A DNA stretch of 64,000 bases. Source: an uncultured Marivita sp. (lineage in GTDB: Bacteria; Pseudomonadota; Alphaproteobacteria; Rhodobacterales; Rhodobacteraceae). Under the pieces are notes generated by a model that was given only the letters and a program-made list of their open reading frames with translations, ran no database searches and had not been told where the DNA came from. Shown one piece after another: positions 16,633 to 24,187 of this stretch (position 1 is the first letter of the stretch; each line of letters starts with the position of its first letter). The stretch lies in NCBI GenBank assembly GCA_947503115.1, contig CANNCS010000005.1, positions 1 to 64,000 on the forward strand, given 5' to 3'. Made by a program: the position numbers and the translations under genes.

Positions 16633-17787
16633 TTATCTCCTTGGCTTGTAGGTTTCAGCGCGTCGTGCCGCGGCTTCGATGTCTTCGATCATCGAACGCA
16701 ACCGATCTGACGACGACGCGAAGTCCGGGATGGCGGGCTGCGCCGAACGTGTGGGTTGCGTTGGCGCGGGCTGTGTCGTGGGGGCACGCGGCGGCGGCGT
16801 TGCTCCGTTGCGACGTGACGCGGTAGCACTGGCTTTGGCCACCAGATCCGAGATGTCGGGCGTGTCGAGTTTTTGAACTGCGGCAGTGCCGTTGGCTACG
16901 GGTGCTGGTTTGGGTGCAGGTGCAGTGGGTTTGATCACCGGAACAGGTCGCGCCGGAGCGCCGACCGATTTCATCGCTGCCGCTGCGATCTCGTTCGGTT
17001 TTGGTCCTGTCGCTGGGCGCGGGATGGCGGGTGTCGGCGTGGCCGCCGGGGCAGGGCGTCTGGCCCCGGTCGCAGCACCACTACCGCCAAGATAGGCTTT
17101 CTGAACCGCCGGGTCATTCGCCAGCCGCTCTGCATCATCCTCGTGCACGATGTTTCCGTTCTCCAAGAGGTATCCCCGATCCGCGATGCGCAGGCTTTGC
17201 TTGGCATTCTGTTCGACCAGCAAGATGCCCAGCCCAGCCTGTTTGACGACACGCAGGCTTTCGAACAGGTCTTTGCAGAGCAAGGGCGACAAGCCCAACG
17301 ATGGTTCATCCAGCGCTAGGATCGACGGGTTCGACATCATCGCGCGACCGATAGCGACCATCTGCTGCTCACCACCCGACATGGTGCGCACGGTCTGCTT
17401 GCGACGTTCGCCCAGTTTCGGGAACAGTGACAGAACCCGTTGCAGGTTGCCCGCCGCTTCATCCCGCGCCCGTTCGGCATAGGCTCCAAGCGTCAGGTTT
17501 TCCTCGACCGTCAGATCACCGAACACGCCGCGCCCTTCGGGTACGAGGGCGATCCCAGCTTCCACGATCTTGTGCGGCTTTTCCCCGACCAACTGCGCGT
17601 TCTCAAGCTGCACATCCCCGGCGACATACCCTTCGCAGATCCCGCAGACCGCTTTGAGCAGTGTCGATTTCCCGGCGCCATTCGCACCAAGGATGACAAC
17701 GATTTCTCCCTTGCCGACGCGCAAAGATGCGCCGCCCAAGGCGCGGTGCTTGCCATAACTGACGGACAGGTTGCGGACCTCAAGCAT
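16633..17787 (-). CDS. livF: Branched-chain-type ABC transporter ATPase (LivF) with long C-terminal tail
   Basis: A 384-residue protein. Residues 1-233 are an ordinary LivF ATPase: Walker A GANGAGKST (34-42), signature MSGGEQQ (136-142), Walker B ILALDEP, and the LivF-type ending LANDPAVQKAYLG. Residues 234-384 are extra: about 125 residues rich in Pro, Ala and Thr, ending in a charged segment (SSDRLRSMIEDIEAAARRAE) that could form a short amphipathic helix. Normal LivF proteins stop near 235 residues. The gene overlaps livG by 8 bp and ends 4 bp before an aldehyde dehydrogenase gene, so no frame error is needed to explain the extension. The tail's role is unknown. Confidence 0.9.
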   Translation of the reverse strand: MLEVRNLSVSYGKHRALGGASLRVGKGEIVVILGANGAGKSTLLKAVCGICEGYVAGDVQLENAQLVGEKPHKIVEAGIALVPEGRGVFGDLTVEENLTLGAYAERARDEAAGNLQRVLSLFPKLGERRKQTVRTMSGGEQQMVAIGRAMMSNPSILALDEPSLGLSPLLCKDLFESLRVVKQAGLGILLVEQNAKQSLRIADRGYLLENGNIVHEDDAERLANDPAVQKAYLGGSGAATGARRPAPAATPTPAIPRPATGPKPNEIAAAAMKSVGAPARPVPVIKPTAPAPKPAPVANGTAAVQKLDTPDISDLVAKASATASRRNGATPPPRAPTTQPAPTQPTRSAQPAIPDFASSSDRLRSMIEDIEAAARRAETYKPRR

Positions 17788-18517
17788 CGTAATCCCCCAG
17801 ATAGGCGCGGATCACTTCGGGGTCGGACAGCACCTCTTCGGGCGTCCCCTCGGCGATCTTTAGCCCCGTCGACATGACCACACAGCGATCACAAAGCGAC
17901 CGGATCGCGTCCATCACATGCTCGACCAGAATGATCGTGCGCCCCTCGTCGCGCAGGCGCTTGATCAGCGTGATGCCTTCCTCAAGCTCGGTCGGGTTCA
18001 GACCCGCCAGCCATTCGTCCAGCAGCAGTACCTTGGGTTCAGACGCCAGCACGCGAGCCAGCTCGACGCGTTTGGTGTCGATATAGGTCAGTTCCCCAAC
18101 ATGGGCATTGGCACGACGGTCCAGCCCCACAAGCGCGAGCATCCGTAGCGCATGGGCATCCGCCTCGGCCCCCCAGCGACGGCGATGGCCGAACACAGCG
18201 CCGGCACGGACGTTTTCGAGTACGGTCATCGACGGCAAAAGTCGGACCAACTGGAACGTGCGGGCAATGCCACGCCGGGCGATGTCCGCCGCAGAAAGGT
18301 GCGAAATCGGCGTGCCGCGCAGGGAAATCGTGCCTTCGGTTGGCTTCAATGCGCCGGAAATGAGGTTCAGCGTCGTGGACTTGCCTGACCCGTTGGGGCC
18401 GATCAGGCCTAGCACCTCGTGTTCGGTCACGTCGAAATCCATGTCGTTGACAGCAACCAGCCCGCCAAACCGTTTGGTGGCCCCGCGCAGGGATAGAACT
18501 GTGGGACCAGTGGTCAT
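17780..18517 (-). CDS. livG: Branched-chain-type ABC transporter ATPase (LivG) with altered signature
   Basis: A 245-residue ATPase of the HAAT (Liv) uptake family. Walker A is GPNGSGKST (40-48), the Q-loop is ARTFQLVRLLPSMTVLENV, and Walker B is VLLLDEW (163-169). The C-loop reads LTYIDTK (143-149) where standard LivG has an LSYGQQ-like motif, so the glycine-rich signature is absent. The partner LivF has a full MSGGEQ. ATP sites in the LivGF pair would therefore be unequal. Walker B is followed by WLAGLNP instead of the common PAAGMNP. It overlaps livM by 4 bp (ATGA) and livF by 8 bp. Confidence 0.88.
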   Translation of the reverse strand: MTTGPTVLSLRGATKRFGGLVAVNDMDFDVTEHEVLGLIGPNGSGKSTTLNLISGALKPTEGTISLRGTPISHLSAADIARRGIARTFQLVRLLPSMTVLENVRAGAVFGHRRRWGAEADAHALRMLALVGLDRRANAHVGELTYIDTKRVELARVLASEPKVLLLDEWLAGLNPTELEEGITLIKRLRDEGRTIILVEHVMDAIRSLCDRCVVMSTGLKIAEGTPEEVLSDPEVIRAYLGDYDA

Positions 18518-19455
18518 GCAAACGCCTCCCGTTCCCGCATCTTGCGTTTGCCGCTTTCGATCAGGCCCACAAAGCCACGCGGCAGCAGGTAGACGATGAC
18601 GAGGAAGCTCAGACCCAGAAGCAGCGTTGTTTGGTTCGGGAAACTAGCGGAAATCGCCTCCCACAGAAGGGTGAAGGGGATTACGCCCACGAGTGGTCCC
18701 CAAAGCCGACCCGTGCCGCCCAAGAGCGCCATGATAACCACGAGAAAGGACAGCATTGGCGTGAAGGCCAGCGCGGGTTCGATGTAGATATACCGGGGTG
18801 CCAGCATCGACCCGACCACCGCCGCCGTCGCGCCCGATACCATGAACAGCAGGATCTTGGCCCGCGATGTATTGATCCCGGAATGGCGCGCGACCTCTTC
18901 GTCATCACCGATGATGCGTAGCGCGAACCCAAGCCGCGACCGCCCGATGGCCCAGCCGGTCAGGTAGACGATCCCGCCCAGCACCAACAGTTGCAAGTAG
19001 ATGTGCACTTCGGTGATATCGGTTAGGACGTATAACCCCTTCTGCCCCGATACGTTCTGACCCCATGTCACAACCTGACGCACCAGCTCGGCGAGTCCCA
19101 AAGTGAAAATCACGAAATAGACACCCGACAGTCGTAGCGTTGCGAGGCCTACCAAAGCTGCGAGAACCGCGCCAAGGATCGCAGCTATTGGCAGCGTCAC
19201 CCAGTAGTTCAGCCCGTTCTCGATCCCGATGGCGGTGGTGTATGTGCCAAGGCCAAAGAATGCGGCCGTTGCGAGTGAGATAAAATGCGTTGGGCCTGAG
19301 AAAAGTGCCCAGCTTGTCGCCAGCACCGCATACATCGCGATGGTGATGCCGATGGACAGCATATAGGCGTCACCGGTCAACGGCAGGCAGGCGGCGACCG
19401 CCAGCAAAACCGCCGAAAGCGTGATGGATTGCCAGTCGCGTTTGGCCAGGCTCAT
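18514..19455 (-). CDS. livM: Branched-chain-type ABC transporter permease (LivM)
   Basis: A 313-residue inner-membrane permease of the HAAT family with eight to nine hydrophobic segments. Hallmarks are the internal FALRIIGDDEEVARHSGIN cytoplasmic loop that contacts the ATPase, and the conserved GGTGRLWGPLVGVIPFTLL segment near residue 245-265. It overlaps livH and livG by four bases each (ATGA), so the four transporter genes are translationally coupled. Given its placement between two aromatic-aldehyde-type dehydrogenases, the transporter probably imports aromatic acids or related compounds rather than leucine, though this is inference. Confidence 0.9.
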   Translation of the reverse strand: MSLAKRDWQSITLSAVLLAVAACLPLTGDAYMLSIGITIAMYAVLATSWALFSGPTHFISLATAAFFGLGTYTTAIGIENGLNYWVTLPIAAILGAVLAALVGLATLRLSGVYFVIFTLGLAELVRQVVTWGQNVSGQKGLYVLTDITEVHIYLQLLVLGGIVYLTGWAIGRSRLGFALRIIGDDEEVARHSGINTSRAKILLFMVSGATAAVVGSMLAPRYIYIEPALAFTPMLSFLVVIMALLGGTGRLWGPLVGVIPFTLLWEAISASFPNQTTLLLGLSFLVIVYLLPRGFVGLIESGKRKMREREAFA

Positions 19456-20318
19456 GTCGTGCGCCTCCCGAACAGGCCCTGTGGTCGGAAGAGTAGGATC
19501 AGAACAAAGAGCAGATACGCCGCAGCGAGTGTCAGGCCGGGGTCGATCAATGTGGCCACGAAGGTCTCCAAGATACCCAGCAAGAGTGCGGCCACGATGG
19601 TGCCGCGCACATCGCCCACGCCTCCCATGATCACGATCACCAGGGCCTTGAGCGTGAACATCACGCCGGTTGATGCGTCCAGAGTGAGAAAGGTCGAAAT
19701 CAACGCGCCGCCCATGGCCGTCACGGCACCGCCAAGCGCAAACGCCAGTGCGGAAAGCTTCGGCACATCAATGCCAACCAACCGCGCGCTTTTGGGATCA
19801 ACCGCAATCGCCCGGATCGACATGCCCGCCCGGGTGTGGTTCAGCCAAAGCCATAGTCCGCCGCAGATGATCACCGCCGCAACCGCCGCCGTCACGCGGT
19901 TCAGCGCGTAGGTGTCGCCGATCAGGGTGATTGGACGGGCGAGGTAGGAATAGGAAAAGTAGTCACCGCCAAAGAGCGCGAGCATGATACCGACGGACAC
20001 GAAAGCCAGTCCGAACGTGGTCAGGATCGCGTCAACCTCAAGCTGGCCATGCGACTTGGCGCGTTTGACCAGTGGGCGCAGCATCACCACATAAATCAGC
20101 CAGTTCAGCCCAAACGCCAGAGGCGCCACTATGAAGATCGTCAAAAGCGGGCTGACCTGTCCCGCCGTATAGAACCAGAAGGCCGCAAAGCCGCCCGCCA
20201 CAAGGAATTCCCCATTGGCGAGGTTCATGATCCTTGCCACGCCGTATTGCAGGTTCAGCCCCATCGCGATCAGCGCGTAGGTGCCGCCCAGCAAAAGCCC
20301 TGTGATCAGAATGTCCAT
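19452..20318 (-). CDS. livH: Branched-chain-type ABC transporter permease (LivH)
   Basis: A 288-residue permease of the LivH type. It opens with the typical TGLLLGGTYALIAMGLNLQYGVARIMNLANGEF segment (residues 6-38), has the cytoplasmic coupling loop MSIRAIAVDPKSARLVGIDV near 170, and the LKALVIVIMGGVGDVRGTIVAALLLG signature near 225-250. About eight membrane helices are expected. It is separated from the upstream binding-protein gene by 54 bp containing a GC hairpin, and overlaps livM by four bases. Together with LivK, LivM, LivG and LivF it makes a complete HAAT importer. Confidence 0.9.
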   Translation of the reverse strand: MDILITGLLLGGTYALIAMGLNLQYGVARIMNLANGEFLVAGGFAAFWFYTAGQVSPLLTIFIVAPLAFGLNWLIYVVMLRPLVKRAKSHGQLEVDAILTTFGLAFVSVGIMLALFGGDYFSYSYLARPITLIGDTYALNRVTAAVAAVIICGGLWLWLNHTRAGMSIRAIAVDPKSARLVGIDVPKLSALAFALGGAVTAMGGALISTFLTLDASTGVMFTLKALVIVIMGGVGDVRGTIVAALLLGILETFVATLIDPGLTLAAAYLLFVLILLFRPQGLFGRRTT

Positions 20319-20341
20319 GTGGTCTCCGGATTTGGTGTGGA

Positions 20342-20364
20342 TGGCCCCGGATCTGCCGGGGCCA
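20342..20364 (-). terminator. GC hairpin between livK and livH
   Basis: TGGCCCCGG (20342-20350) and CCGGGGCCA (20356-20364) form a perfect 9-bp stem with a five-base loop, 8 bp past the binding-protein stop codon. There is no T tract after it on the minus strand. This is the usual position for a structure that protects or enriches the binding-protein part of a transporter message. Confidence 0.6.
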
Positions 20365-20372
20365 ACGCGGGA

Positions 20373-21575
20373 TTATTCCCAGCCGGTCTTGGGCATTGCC
20401 GCGACAGCGCCGTCACGCCCGGTGGAGGCCACGCCCTTGAAGACGCCGCCCTGCCACTGACCCACGGTCCAGTACTTGGCATTCGAGTTGTTCTCGTCCC
20501 ATGTGATCGGGCCGATGATCGTGTCGAAATCGTTGTTGGCGATATATTCCGCAACAGCCGCCTTGTCGGTGGTGCCAGCGCCTTCGATGGCCTGTTGCAG
20601 GATTTGGAACGACGCATAGGCTGGTGCCGAGGCCCAGAAGTCAGGCTTGGCGCCTGTCACAGCCTCGTGGCGGGCTGCGTAATCCTTGAACGCGTCGCCA
20701 TCTGCGAACACACCGCCTGCGCCCAAGACGCCTTCAGCGGCGGCACCGAACCGTGCACCGTAGGACGGGAACGCGGTGGCCACGGCTGTGTAGAACGCCT
20801 TGGGCGACAAGCCCGCGATCTGGGCCTGTTCGGTGAGGCCGAACGTGTCTGGCGGATAGGACCACGCGACAAATGCATCTGGGTTTGAATCCCGCGCACC
20901 GTTGATAACAGGGGACAAGTCCTGTGTGCCTAACGGGTAGGACGAGTCGTAGACGATCTCGAACCCGGCGGCCTCGAACTGCGGACGTGCTGCTTCGGCC
21001 AGTTCGATGCCGAACGCGTCGGCCACGTTGACCATTGCGACCGAACTGCCAATCTCGCCCGCATCGCGCATCTGACTCAGAACGTCGATCACGCCACCCG
21101 CAAGGCCAGTTGCTCCTCCCAGCAGGAAGTACATGTTTGGAAACTTACCCGACAGGTCTTCGATCTGGTCGGAAATCGCTGTGTGCGTGACCATCGGGTA
21201 GCCGTAGCGTTCAAAGATCGGTGCCGCCGCGATGTTCAAACCGGTCCCATAGGGCGCAAGAATGAAATCTGCTTCATCCTGTGTCGCCAGCCGCTGCACC
21301 GCCTTGATCGTTTCGCCGGGGTTGGTTTGATCATCGTATTCGATGACTTCAACCATCATTTTGGTGCCGCCAACGTCGATACCGCCTGCTTCGTTCACGT
21401 CATGCGCCCAAAGCTGTACGTTCGGCCAGAACGTAACTGCGCCGCCGCCCGCAAGCGGACCAGTCTTTGGACCAACTGCGCCGATCTTCAACATTTCCTG
21501 CGCGGCCAACGGGCCGGTCAATGCCGTGGCAACGGTCAGGGCCGCGGCCAATCCGAATAGGTTTCTTCGTTTCAT
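20373..21575 (-). CDS. livK: Branched-chain-type ABC transporter substrate-binding protein
   Basis: A 400-residue type I periplasmic binding protein (Peripla_BP_6). A Sec signal peptide (MKRRNLFGLAAALTVATALTGPLAA) is followed by QEMLKIGAVGPKTGPLAGGG, the standard LivK-like first strand, then NEAGGIDVGGTKM and VEVIEYDDQTNP. The start at 21575 is chosen because the signal peptide begins there and the ribosome site AGGGAGGACGAC precedes it; longer in-frame starts would run into the preceding gene. It is the second gene after an aldehyde dehydrogenase (13-bp gap). The ligand is probably an aromatic or amide-like organic anion, judging only from neighbours. Confidence 0.88.
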   Translation of the reverse strand: MKRRNLFGLAAALTVATALTGPLAAQEMLKIGAVGPKTGPLAGGGAVTFWPNVQLWAHDVNEAGGIDVGGTKMMVEVIEYDDQTNPGETIKAVQRLATQDEADFILAPYGTGLNIAAAPIFERYGYPMVTHTAISDQIEDLSGKFPNMYFLLGGATGLAGGVIDVLSQMRDAGEIGSSVAMVNVADAFGIELAEAARPQFEAAGFEIVYDSSYPLGTQDLSPVINGARDSNPDAFVAWSYPPDTFGLTEQAQIAGLSPKAFYTAVATAFPSYGARFGAAAEGVLGAGGVFADGDAFKDYAARHEAVTGAKPDFWASAPAYASFQILQQAIEGAGTTDKAAVAEYIANNDFDTIIGPITWDENNSNAKYWTVGQWQGGVFKGVASTGRDGAVAAMPKTGWE

Positions 21576-21588
21576 GTGTCGTCCTCCC

Positions 21589-23034
21589 TTATTGATTATT
21601 GGTCTTGCCCTCGGGCGAGGGCTGGTCGTGAATGGCGATCCATTGGCATTCGGTGAATTCGACCACCGCATCGCGTCCGCCGAAGCGCCCATAGCCCGAC
21701 GCCTTGACGCCGCCGAAGGGTAGGCGGGGGTCGTCATAGACCGTCGATCCATTGACGTGACCGATCCCTGTTTCGATCTGGTAGAGCATGTCTTTTGCGG
21801 CGTCCGTGTTCCGGCTGAAGACCGAGGCGACGAGGCCGAAATCCGTGTCGTTGGCAATGGCCAGCGCCTCTTCCGCATCGGCCACGCGGATGACGCCAGT
21901 CACGGGGCCGAACGCCTCTTCGTCATAAAGCATCATGCCGGGTGCGACCCGGTCCAGCACTGCAGGCTGCAACCCGCCTCCCGACAGCTCGCCCCCGGTG
22001 ACCAGAACCGCGCCCTTGGACACTGCATCGTCAATCATCGCCCGCACCCGCACCGCCGCTGCAGGGCTGATCAGCGCACCAAGCGGACTTGCCTGTCCGG
22101 GCGCAAATCGCAGCGCCTCGGCCTCTTGTGCCAACCGGGCAACCAAAGCATCCGCCACCAATGTGTCGGCGATCACCCGTTCCGTTGACATGCAGATTTG
22201 GCCTTGGTTGAAGAAACTGCCATGCGCGATAGCGCGGGCGGCAAGGTCGATATCCGCATCCGCCAGAACAACCGCTGTTCCCTTGCCCGACAGTTCCAGC
22301 AGGCAGGGCTTTAAATGCTTGGCTGCGCTCACCGCAATCTCGCGACCGACGCGGGTCGATCCGGTGAAATTCACACGCCGAACAGCCGGGTGGGCGATCA
22401 ACGCATCCACAACTTCTTCGGCATGATCAGGCGCATTCGTGATGTAATTCAGCACGCCATCCGGCAAACCTGCATTGCAGATCGTGTCGGCGACCCACTC
22501 ATGTGTCTTGGGGCAGAGTTCCGAGCCCTTTAGCACAACGGTGTTGCCACACGCCAAGGGCGCAGCGACGGCGCGGGTGGCCAGAGTGACCGCCGCGTTC
22601 CAAGGGGCAATGCCCAGAACAACACCCGCCGGTCTACGGCACAGGATGTGCCCTTCCACCGGGCTTTCCGTGTTGTCGAGAAAGTCAGCCAGATCAGATG
22701 TCTGGCGCAGCATTGCCGCAGCCAATTCGACGTTGAAGCGCACCCAATCGGGGGATGATCCCACCTCAGCACAGGCGATCTCGACCACCTCGGCGGCATG
22801 CGTCTCAAGCGCGTCGGCGGCATTTCGCAATAGCCCGATGCGGTCACGAACCGGAGTTGCGGCCCAATCGGCAAAGGCACTGGCCGCAGCTACAGCTGCG
22901 GCGCGCGCCTCGGCTGCACGTCCGGCGGCGGCACGGGTCACAACGGCATCTGACACCGGATCGCGTCTTTCAAACGCAACAAGCGGATCAGGCGCGATGC
23001 GTCGCCCTGCAATTATTAAGCGGGTTTCGTACAG
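21589..23034 (-). CDS. Aldehyde dehydrogenase, probable CTG start
   Basis: A 481-residue aldehyde dehydrogenase with oxyanion N146 (APWNAA), cofactor motif NFTGSTRVG (222-230), general base E247 in LELSGKG, and nucleophile C281 in NQGQICMSTER. The CMSTE context relates it to vanillin/benzaldehyde dehydrogenases and to the enzyme at 15153. Homology should begin at YETRLIIAGRRI, and directly before it is CTG (23032-23034) five bases after GGAGG. There is no ATG, GTG or TTG between that point and residues that would overlap the divergent AraC gene, so a CTG start is proposed. It heads the liv/aldehyde dehydrogenase/SPFH operon. The second glycine of the usual LELGGK is serine here. Confidence 0.85.
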   Translation of the reverse strand: MYETRLIIAGRRIAPDPLVAFERRDPVSDAVVTRAAAGRAAEARAAAVAAASAFADWAATPVRDRIGLLRNAADALETHAAEVVEIACAEVGSSPDWVRFNVELAAAMLRQTSDLADFLDNTESPVEGHILCRRPAGVVLGIAPWNAAVTLATRAVAAPLACGNTVVLKGSELCPKTHEWVADTICNAGLPDGVLNYITNAPDHAEEVVDALIAHPAVRRVNFTGSTRVGREIAVSAAKHLKPCLLELSGKGTAVVLADADIDLAARAIAHGSFFNQGQICMSTERVIADTLVADALVARLAQEAEALRFAPGQASPLGALISPAAAVRVRAMIDDAVSKGAVLVTGGELSGGGLQPAVLDRVAPGMMLYDEEAFGPVTGVIRVADAEEALAIANDTDFGLVASVFSRNTDAAKDMLYQIETGIGHVNGSTVYDDPRLPFGGVKASGYGRFGGRDAVVEFTECQWIAIHDQPSPEGKTNNQ

Positions 23035-23112
23035 ATGCTCCTCCCCAGGCTCACTGAACGCAGCCGTCTCCCTCCGGCTGAGATATAAAATCGTTCGGAA
23101 GTACCCCGAGTA

Positions 23113-23142
23113 AATGATACTCTGCGGCAATAAGTTATCATT
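23113..23142. promoter_or_regulatory. Inverted repeat in divergent ALDH/AraC promoter region
   Basis: AATGATA (23113-23119) and TATCATT (23136-23142) form a perfect 7-bp inverted repeat with a 16-bp spacer. It lies in the 122-bp gap between the CTG start of the aldehyde dehydrogenase operon and the AraC-family gene. The arms are two helical turns apart (23 bp start to start). The AraC-family protein encoded beside it is the likely binder, though AraC sites are often direct repeats, so this is tentative. Confidence 0.4.
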
Positions 23143-23156
23143 CTGTGGGATTGTTG

Positions 23157-24050
23157 ATGCCAAACTTTCGTTTCCACGGCTCCGCAACCGTCCGGGCAGG
23201 GGCTCTGACAGGGGGCCTGCGCAGCCGCATTGTCGGTTTGGCAGAAAGCCTTCGAGGCCCGTCATGGTGCGCCGTTTTGCTTGAGGAAGGCGGTGCTGTT
23301 CTAGCCGAGGAAGACGTGCGCATCGACGCGCCGGTTCTGGCATGGCGTCGGTGGCACGAAACCTCTCGTCTGCGGTTCGATGCGGGTGCGGTTGGCACCT
23401 ATGTGCTGCTTAGTGCCAGTGCCTTGGGCAACACGATCGGCCACTTGCCCGAAGCTCGTGATTTGCGTGATGTGGCCGATCACAACTTGACGGTGCCGCT
23501 GCACCACGGATCGGAACAGGGCTCTGCCTTGCGTACTGCTTTTGCTGGGATCCGCCGCGAACTGGAGGAAGATGCTGTAGCGGCTCACGTGGTGGTCGAG
23601 GCCTATCTACGGGTGATTCTGATCGAACTTCTACGCGCCGCGCCAAGTTATTCTGATGGTCCACAGGGGGGCAGCCCATCACACCGCGCCTTTACCCGGT
23701 TCAGTACATTGGTTGAACGGCATTTCCGTGATCGCTGGACAGTATCGCTTTATGCCGAGACCCTGGGTGTGACCCGCGACCGGCTGGGCGACATCTGCCA
23801 GCGCGTGCGAGGGCTTGGGCCCAAGGACATCATCGATCGGCGTGTGATGATCGAAGCGCGGCTGCTGCTGGAAACTTCAGGGCAATCCGTGAACGAGATT
23901 GCAAGCGCGCTGGGTTTTGGATCGGCAGCACAGTTCAGCCGGTTTTTTGTGCGTCACGCAGCCCAGCCGCCGGGTGCATATCGTGTGGCGTTTCTAAAGG
24001 GATTAGAGCAGGGCGTCTCTGATCCTGGGCGGCCATTCGATTGGCCATGA
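23157..24050 (+). CDS. AraC-family transcriptional regulator
   Basis: A 297-residue regulator (ATG at 23157; a GTG twelve bases earlier is in frame, but the ATG has GGGA nearby). The N-terminal 170 residues are a cupin-like effector domain. The C-terminal 100 residues carry the two AraC HTH motifs: WTVSLYAETLGVTRDRLGDIC and SVNEIASALGFGSAAQFSRFF, followed by APPGAYR-like AQPPGAYR. It is transcribed divergently from the aldehyde dehydrogenase/liv operon, and the shared promoter region contains an inverted repeat. It therefore most likely activates that operon in response to an aromatic compound or aldehyde. Confidence 0.85.
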   Translation: MPNFRFHGSATVRAGALTGGLRSRIVGLAESLRGPSWCAVLLEEGGAVLAEEDVRIDAPVLAWRRWHETSRLRFDAGAVGTYVLLSASALGNTIGHLPEARDLRDVADHNLTVPLHHGSEQGSALRTAFAGIRRELEEDAVAAHVVVEAYLRVILIELLRAAPSYSDGPQGGSPSHRAFTRFSTLVERHFRDRWTVSLYAETLGVTRDRLGDICQRVRGLGPKDIIDRRVMIEARLLLETSGQSVNEIASALGFGSAAQFSRFFVRHAAQPPGAYRVAFLKGLEQGVSDPGRPFDWP

Positions 24051-24058
24051 TGAATTAA

Positions 24059-24128
24059 TGTATACAGAAAATGTAAAAAACTTCCTTAGATGATGGCAAA
24101 ATCCCTGATTGACAGGTTTCTGTATACA
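24059..24128 (+). promoter_or_regulatory. Paired GntR-type operators upstream of the ligM operon
   Basis: Two copies of a TGTATACA-centred site face each other: TGTATACAGAAA (24059-24070) and TTTCTGTATACA (24117-24128). They are perfect 12-bp inverted copies, centres 61 bp apart. The palindromic core is the kind of operator bound by FCD-type GntR regulators. The downstream copy lies just after a TTGACA box (24109-24114), in the spacer of a likely promoter. The GntR gene starts 60 bp further on, so autoregulation of the whole operon is expected. Confidence 0.65.
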
Positions 24129-24187
24129 ATCTACCACATCTACCAGAGCGCCGCAGGGGAGAGTAGCGGGCGCTCTGAGGGGGGTGC

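Noticed and set aside
21589-23343. Longer aldehyde dehydrogenase starting at 23343
   Set aside because: The extra N-terminal 103 residues overlap the divergent AraC gene, contain no family similarity and have no ribosome site.
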